This document shows positions 1 to 9,030 of a stretch of DNA of 64,000 nt, piece by piece. Source of the DNA: Pseudonocardiales bacterium (GTDB lineage Bacteria; Actinomycetota; Actinomycetes; Mycobacteriales; Pseudonocardiaceae); the NCBI GenBank assembly GCA_019244165.1, contig JAFATA010000038.1, positions 1 to 64,000 of the forward strand, given 5' to 3'. Below the pieces are notes generated by a model. It worked only from the letters and a program-made list of their open reading frames with translations, had not been told where the DNA came from and ran no database searches. Made by a program: the position numbers and the translations under genes. Positions within the stretch are counted from its first letter, which is position 1, and each line of letters opens with the position of its first letter.

Positions 1-142
1 CGGCTCCCCGGTAGAGACTGGATCTTGGTCGATCGTTCTTCTACCAGGAGCCGCACTCACTTTCACAGCACGACGCGCCGAGTCCTCCCAGTCCCCCGCG
101 TGGCATCCTTGACTGCCCGCCCAATCTCTTAACTACCGGGCA

Positions 143-889
143 TTGCGGTTAGCCTACCTGCTGGCCGCGCGGGGCGATGAGGCTGCGGTGACGGAACTGC
201 GGACCCTAGCCAATGCCGGTAACTCGTACGCGGCGGAGCAGCTAACCCAGCTGCTCGCCGAGCGGGGAGACCGGGACGGCGCGGTGCAGCTGTGGCGGAC
301 CCTGGCCGATGCCGGTGACTGGCACGCGACGGAGCGGCTAACCCAGCTGCTCGCCGAATGGGGGGACCGGGACGGCGCGGTGCAGGTGTGGCGGACCCTG
401 GCCGATGCCGGTGACTGGCACGCAGCGTGGCAGCTGGCCGACTTGCTGGCCGCGCGGGGCGATGAGGCTGCGGTGACGGAACTGCGGACCCTAGCCAATG
501 CCGGTGACTGGCACGCGGCGCGGCGGCTATCCGAGCTGCTCGCCGGCGATGAGGCTGCGGTGACGGAACTGCGGACCCGGGCCGATGCCGGTAATCCGGA
601 CGCGGCGGAGCCGCTAGCCAAGCTGCTCGCCGCGCGGGGCGATGAGGCTGCGGTGACGGAACTGCGGACCCGGGCCGATGCCGGTAACTCGGAGGCGGCG
701 GAGCAGCTAACCCAGCTGCTCGCCGAGCGGGGCGATGTAGACAGCTTGCGCAGCGAGCTGTATGCAGGAAACACCCATCATGCTGCTGACGCGTTGATCG
801 GCCTCTACGCAGCCGGGAACTCCCAGCGCCGGAACGAACTCAACCGCTTGGGGCTCACCACAGCCGGCGACCCCGCGGTTGCGGGGTGA
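143..889 (+). CDS. Tandem-repeat (TPR/Sel1-like helical repeat) protein, probably 5'-truncated
   Basis: ~36-aa repeating units (GDEAAVTELRTLANAGNSYAAEQLTQLLAER...); frame opens mid-repeat with only a TTG start and a stop (TGA at 110-112) just upstream. Confidence 0.4.
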   Translation: MRLAYLLAARGDEAAVTELRTLANAGNSYAAEQLTQLLAERGDRDGAVQLWRTLADAGDWHATERLTQLLAEWGDRDGAVQVWRTLADAGDWHAAWQLADLLAARGDEAAVTELRTLANAGDWHAARRLSELLAGDEAAVTELRTRADAGNPDAAEPLAKLLAARGDEAAVTELRTRADAGNSEAAEQLTQLLAERGDVDSLRSELYAGNTHHAADALIGLYAAGNSQRRNELNRLGLTTAGDPAVAG

Positions 890-1077
890 CTTCTGAGTTG
901 CATCGCCTTTTTCGCTTCTCGGTTGATCTGGGAGCCGGACTATCGCTGAGTTGGGATTCGCCCACTTACGCCGGTCATGTCGCCAGCCCTCTCCTCCTCA
1001 ACCAGTCTGGCGGATTTTGGGGCCGACAGGCAGGAGAGCGGTCGCGCCGTCTACTTCGCCGATTGATTGCCAGTTAA

Positions 1078-2421
1078 TCAGGCGGCGATCCGGCCTAGGT
1101 GGTCATCGAGGACGCGCAGGGCGCGGGGGCCGAGGGGGCGGGCTGCCATGGTGCGGAAGGCTCGTAGGCGGGCAGCGCCGGTGGCGTAGGGAGCGCGGTG
1201 CAGGAGGTCAGCGGCGGTGGTGGCGTGGCGGCAGGCGTCGGTGAGTCTGCCCGCGTGCAGCTCGGCCGTGGCCAGATCGGTGAGCGCGAGAACGCGGGTG
1301 CGGTGCTCGGTGCGCGGGAGTCGGTCAAGCGCGGTGGCCAGCACGGCCCGGGCTGCAGTGTGGTCACCGGCTTGGAGGTAAACATGACCTGTTGCGGCGG
1401 CCAGGTGCGCGGGGCCATAGTCGAACAGCAGGGGCGTCTGCGTGGCCCGCTGATGCGCTGTGGGCTCGGCGCGGTGCAGGGCGTCAGCGGCGGCGGTGTG
1501 GTCGCCGGAGTCGGTGTGAATGATGGCCTGGATACTCGCCAGCCAGGGTGCGACGGCGGGTGCGTGCTCGGCATGGGCGAGGGCGGCGACGAGGTGGTCG
1601 AGTGCGGCAGCGGTCATGCCGTCGGCGTGAGCGAGCTGGGCGGTGTAGCCGAGAGCGGTGGCGGCGGCTTGGTGGTCCTCGGCTTCTCGGGCGCTATCGA
1701 GGGCCATGCTGTAGTAGGCGCGGCCGGACAGTGCATCGCCGAGGTCTTCGTAGGCCAGGCGGCCGGCGAGAGTGGCTACCGTCGCGCGGTTGCGCAGCAG
1801 CCGGCGCCGCTCGGCTGTGGTGTGGTCGCGGCCCAGTGCCGCAGTCGCCATCCGGACATGCGCGGCGACCGGGGTCAGCAGTGCAGAAGGGTCGACGGTG
1901 GCGTGCAGGTCCTGGTAGCGCTCGGCGAGCTGCTCCAGATCGGCGAGGGTGGCGGTGGCGGCGCGGGCGTGACCAGCGGGGTCGGTGGCGGCCGGGTCGA
2001 GTAATCCGAGCATGGTCCGGCGGCTGGTCACCGTGTCTTTCCATGCCGAGAGCATCTGCGGAGCCAGCGCCGTCCCGGCAGCGCCAAGCTGATCGAGCAG
2101 GCTCGCGGCGTCATCCAGCAAGGACACCAGCGACTCGGCATCCCGCGCCGGCCGACTGGGCACGGTCGAGACAGCGGGGCTGAATCCGAGTTGTTCTGCG
2201 GTCACGCCGAACAGGTGGCACAGCAGCGCCCGGTAGCGGGGGCTGATGCCTTTCACGCCGCGTTCCCACTTGGCCACCATGTCGGCGTTGACCGCGACGT
2301 GTCCCTGACCGAGAGTCCAAGCGAGGTAGGCCAGTTTGTCGGCGAGCTGCTGCTGGGTCCAGCCCAACTCAGTGCGCAGCTCGCGGAGCCGGGGGCGCCC
2401 GGCGGTCGTCGGGGCGGTCAT
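1078..2421 (-). CDS. XRE-family helix-turn-helix regulator with TPR-like C-terminal domain
   Basis: N-terminal HTH (LRELRTELGWTQQQLADKLAY...NADMVAKWERGVKGISPRYRALLCHLFGV) and Ala-rich helical repeats. Confidence 0.85.
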   Translation of the reverse strand: MTAPTTAGRPRLRELRTELGWTQQQLADKLAYLAWTLGQGHVAVNADMVAKWERGVKGISPRYRALLCHLFGVTAEQLGFSPAVSTVPSRPARDAESLVSLLDDAASLLDQLGAAGTALAPQMLSAWKDTVTSRRTMLGLLDPAATDPAGHARAATATLADLEQLAERYQDLHATVDPSALLTPVAAHVRMATAALGRDHTTAERRRLLRNRATVATLAGRLAYEDLGDALSGRAYYSMALDSAREAEDHQAAATALGYTAQLAHADGMTAAALDHLVAALAHAEHAPAVAPWLASIQAIIHTDSGDHTAAADALHRAEPTAHQRATQTPLLFDYGPAHLAAATGHVYLQAGDHTAARAVLATALDRLPRTEHRTRVLALTDLATAELHAGRLTDACRHATTAADLLHRAPYATGAARLRAFRTMAARPLGPRALRVLDDHLGRIAA

Positions 2422-2585
2422 AGCCAGGGCACCCCCTTTCGCGGTAGCTGGTCAATCAGCGGGCCTGGCGCCGGTTGTCCGGTGGACTCCGGCGTGGGCT
2501 GGTTGCGTGTAAGGAAACGCCCCGACAGGATTTGCTCACAACGATCAGCAAATTGGCCCTTGCCGGGGCCAGGAAGTGAGCCGTA

Positions 2586-3932
2586 GTGGACGAGTCGAGT
2601 GGCGGGCAGTCGCCAGGAGATGAGAAGCGGCGGCCTGGGCGCCCACCGAAGATCACCGACTCGGCACGCTCGGCGGCTGCGGCGCTGGGCGCTGAGCTAC
2701 GGCGGTTGCGGATCGATCGTGGCTTGACGTTGGGGCAGCTGGGTCGGCTGGTGGGCTATTCCTGGCAACACCTGGGCGCGGTGGAGCGGGGCACTGCGGT
2801 GCCCTCGGAAGTCGTGGTGTCAGCGTGTGATGCTGCGGTCTCGGCGAATGGCCGGTTGGTGTCGATGTTGCCGGCGGTGATCCGGGAGCAGGCACGGGTC
2901 CGGCATCAGCATGAGGCGGCCCGGCGTCCGGGTCGGTCGATCGATCTCCTCGGGGCGAGGGCTCGGCAGGTGTGCGAGCAGGATGACCTTGATTGGGGCC
3001 GGCTCGCTGATGCGGCTCGTCGCCCGTCGCGGCTGAGCACTGCGGTGGTTGAGGATCTTGAGCTGATCACCGATCGGCAGCGGCGGCTGTATCACGAGCT
3101 GTCCTCGGCGGAGATGATGGTGCACGTCCAGGCACAGGTCGGGCTGCTGGTGTCGCTGTTGGACAGCCCGCAGCCGGACTCGCTGCGGCACCGGGTCGCC
3201 TCAGCGGCGGCCGAGGCGGCGGGCTTCGCGGCGTGGTTGTGGTATGACCTGGGTGACCTGTACACGATGAGTCACTGCTATCGGCAGGCTGGTCTGGCCG
3301 CAGAGGAAGCATCCGATACCGGTCTACGGTCCTACATCCTGGGCTATCAGGGTCTCGTCGCGCGGGCGCAAGGTCGGCCGGAGTCAGCGCTGGAGTTTTT
3401 CGATCAGGCACGTCAGTCTGCCCAGCGGTGTGTCTCCGACTCCACTCGGTCCTGGTTGACCGTGCTGACCGCGGACGCGCTAGCGCGAGTCGGCCGCGGT
3501 GGCGAAGCACTGGCCGCGCTGGATGCCGCGCGGTCGGTGCTTGCCGGTCAGGACAGCCGCACCGATGAGTGGATGTATGACTTCGACGAGGGCAGCCTTG
3601 CCGTCCATGCGGGTACCTGTCTGCTCACCGTCGGGCGGCCGGAGAGCGCAGCGGCGGCGTTCACCGACGCGCTGCGTTCGGTGCCGCCATCGTGTGAGCG
3701 TCGCGGTGCCGAGATCCAGGTGGGGCTTGCGGCCGCACGGCTGGCGTCCGGGGACGTGGAGGAGGCGCAACGCTTGGTACTGGCCTCGCTGGAGACCTTC
3801 GCTGCTCGGGGTTCGGTGGCGGGTCTGCATCGTATCCGGGAGTTACAAGGAACGTTCCGAGCCAGAGGTCACCTCGGTGCTGCTGCGGCCATTGATGAGC
3901 AGGCGCGGGCATTGCAGGCCGTCACAGTGTGA
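2586..3932 (+). CDS. XRE-family helix-turn-helix regulator with TPR-like C-terminal domain
   Basis: HTH (LRRLRIDRGLTLGQLGRLVGYSWQHLGAVERGTAVPS) followed by helical repeats; GTG start; divergent from 1078..2421. Confidence 0.8.
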   Translation: MDESSGGQSPGDEKRRPGRPPKITDSARSAAAALGAELRRLRIDRGLTLGQLGRLVGYSWQHLGAVERGTAVPSEVVVSACDAAVSANGRLVSMLPAVIREQARVRHQHEAARRPGRSIDLLGARARQVCEQDDLDWGRLADAARRPSRLSTAVVEDLELITDRQRRLYHELSSAEMMVHVQAQVGLLVSLLDSPQPDSLRHRVASAAAEAAGFAAWLWYDLGDLYTMSHCYRQAGLAAEEASDTGLRSYILGYQGLVARAQGRPESALEFFDQARQSAQRCVSDSTRSWLTVLTADALARVGRGGEALAALDAARSVLAGQDSRTDEWMYDFDEGSLAVHAGTCLLTVGRPESAAAAFTDALRSVPPSCERRGAEIQVGLAAARLASGDVEEAQRLVLASLETFAARGSVAGLHRIRELQGTFRARGHLGAAAAIDEQARALQAVTV

Positions 3933-5755
3933 CCGGACCCGCAGCCAGAGGGGACGTTGTCTCGGTTGATGCCGTGCAGGTTGTCGGGGAGCACGTGTAC
4001 TGGATCGAGGGACGCGCACACGGTGACGTTCTGGTCCGCTCCCGCGGGTCGGCCGGAGTAGAGGATGTCCTGGCGCCTGGCGTGACGGTAGCCTCCTCCG
4101 TCCATGAATACGGTGGCGGCGCCTATCTGGCCACCGATGATGCCCTCTGGTTCGTCCGTGCTGATGACCAGCAGATCTGGAGCGCCACCCGGGCTGGGCT
4201 GCGCCCGGTCACTGCGCCACCACACCACGGTCAGAATCGTTACGCAGACCTTCGCCTGAGTGCATCCGGGCTTCTGGTCGCCGTCCGGGAGCGTCATCAC
4301 CAGGCAGCGGTGAGCAACGAGCTGGTGATGCTGCCCGCCGACGGGTCAGCTGCCCCCTGGCCGGTGGCGCAGGGCTGGGATTTCTACTCCTTCCCCCGCC
4401 CAAGCCCGGACGGGCGCCTACTGGCCTGGACGACCTGGCGGCACCCGCTGATGCCCTGGGACGGTACGTGGCTGTGGGTCGCCGAGATCGGCAAGGACGG
4501 CACGCTCGGCGCTGCCCGGCATCTTGCCGGCGGTGCGGAGGAATCGGTGTTCCAGCCGGAATGGGGCCCCGGCGGTGTCCTGCACTTCGTGTCTGATCGC
4601 ACCGGGTGGTGGGACCTCTACGCCTGTCCCCCGCACGGTGACATCGTGTCACTGGTTCACCTTGAGTCAGCAGATCTGGGAACAGCACAATGGGAATTCG
4701 GGTATTCCACCTACGCTTTTCTGGACAACGACCGGATCGCGCTCCTCGCACACCATGGCGGAACCACACAACTCAATATCTGGGACTCTCGCTGCCCCGA
4801 GGTGCGCGCCGTCGAGTTGCCCTATACATCAATAAAGCCGTATCTGGCAGCATACTCCAGGGGGGTCGCGATGATCGGGGCGTCCCCGGACCGGGCTCCC
4901 GCTGTCATCGTGACTGATATCGACAATGGCAAGTCCCGGGTGTTGAGCGCGGCGACTGAAGTCGCACCCGCATGGCAAGCACCGAATCCTGAAGTTGCCG
5001 ATATCCCCGCTCGGAATGGCGGTCGGGTGTATGCCACGTTGTACCGTCCCCGACCAGGCAAAGGACTTGCACCCGTGCCTGTGGTAGTTCGGGCGCACCC
5101 AGGGCCGACTTCGAACGCCCCGTTGCGGCTCGACCCGTGGGTCCAGTTCTTTATCGGCCACGGGTTCGCGGTGCTCGACGTGGACTACCGGGGTAGCACC
5201 GGCTACGGCCGCGCCTACCGCAACGCGCTGCGCGGCCAGTGGGGTGTCCTGGACGTCTCCGACTGCGTTGACGCTGTCCAGGCGGTCGGGCACGACGGGT
5301 CTGTTGATCTGGCGCGCGTCGTCATCAGCGGTGCGAGCGCGGGCGGGTACACCGCATTACGGGCCGCGACGACCACCACGACATTCCGGGCGGCCACCGT
5401 ACGATCCGCCATTGTTGACCCCGCGCTCTGGCGTAGGGCGGCACCGAAGTTCCAATCACATCATGCCGACCTTCTCCTCGGCCCCACCGACACGTGGCAA
5501 AGCCGGTCTGTGCTCCGTACGGGAATAACCACCCACTGCCCCATCCTCGCCCTTCACGGTGACCGCGACACGATCACACCACTTCACCAAGTCCACCAGC
5601 TTGTCGCGGCACTCGGTGACCAAGCATCGCTCGTGGTCTACCCGGGTGAGGGTCACGGACTGAGTCACCCCCACAATATCGAACACGCAACCCAGGCCGA
5701 GCTAGCGCACTACCGAGCAGCACTGGACAGCTCAGTTCTCGGCGGTCGGGACTAG
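3929..5755 (+). CDS. S9-family prolyl oligopeptidase-like serine peptidase
   Basis: Beta-propeller-like N-terminus and alpha/beta hydrolase C-terminus with DYRGSTGYGRAYR, SGASAGGYTAL (nucleophile elbow), LHGDRDTITP and GEGHG motifs; GTGA overlap with the upstream XRE stop. Confidence 0.85.
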   Translation: MTGPAARGDVVSVDAVQVVGEHVYWIEGRAHGDVLVRSRGSAGVEDVLAPGVTVASSVHEYGGGAYLATDDALWFVRADDQQIWSATRAGLRPVTAPPHHGQNRYADLRLSASGLLVAVRERHHQAAVSNELVMLPADGSAAPWPVAQGWDFYSFPRPSPDGRLLAWTTWRHPLMPWDGTWLWVAEIGKDGTLGAARHLAGGAEESVFQPEWGPGGVLHFVSDRTGWWDLYACPPHGDIVSLVHLESADLGTAQWEFGYSTYAFLDNDRIALLAHHGGTTQLNIWDSRCPEVRAVELPYTSIKPYLAAYSRGVAMIGASPDRAPAVIVTDIDNGKSRVLSAATEVAPAWQAPNPEVADIPARNGGRVYATLYRPRPGKGLAPVPVVVRAHPGPTSNAPLRLDPWVQFFIGHGFAVLDVDYRGSTGYGRAYRNALRGQWGVLDVSDCVDAVQAVGHDGSVDLARVVISGASAGGYTALRAATTTTTFRAATVRSAIVDPALWRRAAPKFQSHHADLLLGPTDTWQSRSVLRTGITTHCPILALHGDRDTITPLHQVHQLVAALGDQASLVVYPGEGHGLSHPHNIEHATQAELAHYRAALDSSVLGGRD

Positions 5756-5781
5756 AAGCGGACTAGCTGGGGACTAGCTTG
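5749..5781. repeat. Three 11-bp direct repeats (GGACTAGnnnn) upstream of rep; iteron-like
   Basis: GGACTAGAAGC / GGACTAGCTGG / GGACTAGCTTG at 5749, 5760, 5771. Confidence 0.7.
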
Positions 5782-5868
5782 CGGACCCCCTCTGTGCGGG
5801 TGTTTCGCCGTTGGATGGGTGTGCGGGTCAAACCGGCCCGCGATTACTGATCCCAGGGGGACAGCGAC

Positions 5869-7323
5869 ATGCTGCCGGAGATCCCGACCAACGGCGTGAG
5901 CGCCGTGGGCGTCTCCGACGCTGCAACCATATCGGGGACCAGGACGGTGGCCCTGCCACCGGGCACCGTGGAGGAAATCCTCAGCCGGGCCGGCCGGCCG
6001 GACTTCGCCCGGTGGGCCGAGCAAGTCACTCGGTGCGGGCACTGCTCGCGACCGGTCCGGCTCCGCGGGCGCGTCGAATACCGATCGGCTGACGGCCGGC
6101 AGGTCGCCTACTCGACGGATGCCGAGCCGGATCGGCTGCTGCTGATCCGCTGCGGGAACCGCCGGGCGGCCGTGTGCCCGTCCTGCTCCTATGAGTACGC
6201 GGGCGATATGTGGCAACTGCTCTACGCCGGCGCCGCCGGCGGCCGCAAGGGTGTGCCCGAGTCCATCCGCTCCCACCCCCTGGTCTTCGCCACCCTCACC
6301 GCGCCCAGCTTCGGGCCGGTACACACCACCCGCGCCGACCGATCCGGCGGGCCAGCGCGCTGCCGACCTGCACACGGCACGCCACGGCTGTGCCGGCACG
6401 GGCGGCCGAGCTGGTGCACCGCCATCCACGCCGAGGATGACCCCAGGCTCGGGCAGCCGATCTGCCCGGACTGCTACGACTACCCCACGCACATCGCGTT
6501 CAACTGGCACGCCCCCGAACTCTGGCGCCGGTTCACCATCGCCCTGCGCCGCACCCTCGCCCACCAAGCCGGACTGACGGCGGCTGAGTTCGCCCGGCGC
6601 TGCCGGGTGTCGTTCGTGAAGGTCGCGGAGTTCCAACGCCGCGGCGTCGTCCACTTCCACACGCTCATCCGCCTCGACGGACCGGGCGAGGACTACCAGC
6701 CACCACAAATCAGCGTCGATGCGACCGGGCTGGCCGACGCAATCCGGCAAGCTGCCGTCCACGTGCGGCTCATCGTCGGGATGCCCGACGGCACCGACCT
6801 GGCGCTTCGGTTCGGGAAGCAACTCGACACCCAAACCGTCAACGGTGGCTCGGTGGGCGAGCTGACCCCCGAGCACGCCGCGCGCTACATCGCCAAATAC
6901 GCCACCAAAAGCGCCGAAGACTTCGGCCTCGGCGAGCGACGCATCACCCCCGAAACACTCTCCCTGCTCGATGTCCCCGAGCACGTGGACCGCCTGGTCC
7001 GTACCGCGTGGCAACTCGGCGAACACCCCGCGTACGAGGGGCTGCGACGGTGGGTGCACATGATTGGTTTCCGCGGCCATTTCGCTTCGAAAAGCCGCCG
7101 CTACTCCACCACCCTCGGGGCTATCCGCGGTGAACGCCGCACTTACCGGCAACGCCAAGCCGCTGAACACGTTCGCGAGCTGCTCGACGAGGACACCACG
7201 CTGGTCGTTTCGCGCTGGGAATTCGCTGGAGTCGGCTACCTCAGCACCGGTGACACCGCACTTGCCTTCTCTGCAGCCGCCAGAGCACGCGAGCGACGGC
7301 AGGCGGCACGGGACGCTGCATGA
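5869..7323 (+). CDS. Replication initiator protein of AICE/pSAM2 type (RepSA-like)
   Basis: Zn-finger-like CGHCSRPV...CPSCSYEYAGDMWQLLYAG, FATLTAPSFGPVHT, CRHGRPSWC, VVHFHTLIRLDG; located directly upstream of xis and int. Confidence 0.85.
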   Translation: MLPEIPTNGVSAVGVSDAATISGTRTVALPPGTVEEILSRAGRPDFARWAEQVTRCGHCSRPVRLRGRVEYRSADGRQVAYSTDAEPDRLLLIRCGNRRAAVCPSCSYEYAGDMWQLLYAGAAGGRKGVPESIRSHPLVFATLTAPSFGPVHTTRADRSGGPARCRPAHGTPRLCRHGRPSWCTAIHAEDDPRLGQPICPDCYDYPTHIAFNWHAPELWRRFTIALRRTLAHQAGLTAAEFARRCRVSFVKVAEFQRRGVVHFHTLIRLDGPGEDYQPPQISVDATGLADAIRQAAVHVRLIVGMPDGTDLALRFGKQLDTQTVNGGSVGELTPEHAARYIAKYATKSAEDFGLGERRITPETLSLLDVPEHVDRLVRTAWQLGEHPAYEGLRRWVHMIGFRGHFASKSRRYSTTLGAIRGERRTYRQRQAAEHVRELLDEDTTLVVSRWEFAGVGYLSTGDTALAFSAAARARERRQAARDAA

Positions 7324-7363
7324 CGGGAGGACACACGACAGAAGATCGGAAGGGACGGCACCG

Positions 7364-7582
7364 GTGAGTGAACCACGAGAATTGCGGGCTGGGTCGCTAC
7401 TGGCACCGAAGTGGTACAGCGTCGCCCAGGTCGCGCAGATGCTCGGCTACGGGCTGAGCAAGACCAAGATGCTTGTCGCGACCGGTGAGCTGCGGTCACT
7501 CAAGGACGGCAAGTACCGCCGCATCCTGCCTGAATGGGTGGATGAGTATATCGAACGTCGAGTCACGGAAGGAGCAGCATGA
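7364..7582 (+). CDS. xis: Excisionase-like helix-turn-helix DNA-binding protein (MerR/Xis fold)
   Basis: KWYSVAQVAQMLGYGLSKTKMLVATGELRSLKDGKYRRILPEWVDEYIERR; GTG start; overlaps int start. Confidence 0.85.
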   Translation: MSEPRELRAGSLLAPKWYSVAQVAQMLGYGLSKTKMLVATGELRSLKDGKYRRILPEWVDEYIERRVTEGAA

Positions 7583-8808
7583 CTAGTCGCGCCCGGGCCA
7601 ACGGGGAAGGCTCGATCTTCCCTTACCGTAACGGATTCGCTGCCTATGTCTGGGTCACCAAACCCAACGGACAGCGGCAACGCAAGTATGTCTACGGCAC
7701 GACCCGCCAAGGAGTGCATGACAAATGGCTCAAGCTTCAACAGCAAGCCCGACAGGGACCGATGGCCACCTGCGTGCCGCAACTCGGTGAGTTTCTCAAC
7801 TATTGGCTCGATGAAGTAGTTAAACCGAATTTGGCTCCGCTCACCCACGCGACCTATGAGACCTTCGTCCGGCTCTACATCATTCCCGGCATCGGGAATA
7901 AGCGACTGGATCGGCTTCAGGTTCGGGATATTCAGACGTGGATCAACAGGGTTGCCCAGACATGCCAGTGCTGCGCGCAAGACAAAGATGCCCGGCGCGC
8001 AGAGGGGAAACGGCGGTGCTGCGCTCTGGGTCGATGCTGTCACAGTACCCCGTCACCGCGAACGATCAACGACATTCGTGGTTGCCTGCGTGCCGCCCTG
8101 TCCCACGCCATCGCCGAAGATTTGATCAGCAAGAATGCCGCGGCGGCGGCCAAGGTCCCTTCAGCCCGGCGGCGCACCCGAAAGGTGCAAGCCTGGTCCA
8201 GCGAAGAAGCTCGCCAGTTTCTTGAATCAGCACGCGCTGACGGCGACCCGCTCTACGCGGGTTACGCCCTGGTTCTCGCGCTTGGCCTGCGCAAAGGTGA
8301 GGTGCTTGGGCTGGAGTGGGACGACATCAAGCTCGACACCGAGGAACTCACCATGGGACGGCAACTCCAACGAGTCCGACACCAGCTCTTGCACCGGGAG
8401 CCGAAGACCGCTACCTCGGATGATGTTGTGCTGCCGCTGGTGGATCTCTGCACCGCCGCGCTACGACAGCGCCGAACTCAGCAGGCGTCAGCGCGAGAGG
8501 CCGCCGGAGCCGCTTGGCAGGGCGGTAGGTGGGTGTTCAGCACCAAGTGGGGCACCCCCATCGAGCCGCGCAACTTCAACCGGTCCTGGGATGCCCGCTG
8601 CCACAAGGCCGGAGTCCGCAAGATCACCGTCCACGATGGTCGCCGTACCTGTGCTACGCTGCTGGTCGATCTCGATGTGCACCCGCGCGAGGTCATGCAG
8701 ATCCTGCGCCACGCCCAGATCGCCGTCACGATGGAGATCTACGCGCAGGCCTCCTCCAAGGCCACCCGTGCCGCCTTGAAACGACTGGGAGACAGCCTCC
8801 ATGGGTGA
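7579..8808 (+). CDS. int: Tyrosine site-specific recombinase / integrase
   Basis: Arm-type N-terminus (GSIFPYRNGFAAYVWV), LALGLRKGEVLGLEWDDI, TVHDGRRTCATLLVD, LRHAQIAVTMEIYAQ catalytic motifs; ends 75 bp from a tRNA 3' end. Confidence 0.95.
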   Translation: MTSRARANGEGSIFPYRNGFAAYVWVTKPNGQRQRKYVYGTTRQGVHDKWLKLQQQARQGPMATCVPQLGEFLNYWLDEVVKPNLAPLTHATYETFVRLYIIPGIGNKRLDRLQVRDIQTWINRVAQTCQCCAQDKDARRAEGKRRCCALGRCCHSTPSPRTINDIRGCLRAALSHAIAEDLISKNAAAAAKVPSARRRTRKVQAWSSEEARQFLESARADGDPLYAGYALVLALGLRKGEVLGLEWDDIKLDTEELTMGRQLQRVRHQLLHREPKTATSDDVVLPLVDLCTAALRQRRTQQASAREAAGAAWQGGRWVFSTKWGTPIEPRNFNRSWDARCHKAGVRKITVHDGRRTCATLLVDLDVHPREVMQILRHAQIAVTMEIYAQASSKATRAALKRLGDSLHG

Positions 8809-8883
8809 CCTATTGCTGTACTTCGTTGCTGTATTACGGCAAATCCACGGTCGGAAGATCAGTGATCAAGGCTCTGACCTGGG

Positions 8884-8955
8884 TGGGCGATACTGGGATC
8901 GAACCAGTGACCTCTTCGGTGTGAACGAAGCGCTCTCCCGCTGAGCTAATCGCCC
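8884..8955 (-). tRNA. tRNA-Val (CAC)
   Basis: Reverse complement GGGCGATTAGCTCAGCGGGAGAGCGCTTCGTTCACACCGAAGAGGTCACTGGTTCGATCCCAGTATCGCCCA folds as a cloverleaf; anticodon loop TTCACAC. Confidence 0.95.
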
Positions 8956-9030
8956 TCGCTGGCCGCGGCGGCGGGATCACCATACCGGATCAGGCCGGAC
9001 CCATGCCCAACGGCGCAGCGGCTGGTCCGG

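Larger units (their letters stand above)
5749..8884. mobile_element. Right-hand (rep-xis-int) module of an AICE-like integrative element inserted at the 3' end of tRNA-Val(CAC); left boundary not resolved
   Basis: Rep + Xis + Int order typical of pSAM2-like elements, adjoining the 3' end of a tRNA gene. Confidence 0.75.

Noticed and set aside
3929-5755. Prolyl oligopeptidase as the leader protease of the lanthipeptide (FlaP-like)
   Set aside because: It lies ~40 kb away next to the integrative element, and the precursor leader (MVLLDLQAMELSSELKGND) has no proline for a POP to cut after.
5752-7170. 472-aa minus-strand ORF opposite the Rep gene
   Set aside because: Antisense artefact; the plus strand encodes a recognisable replication initiator followed by xis and int.
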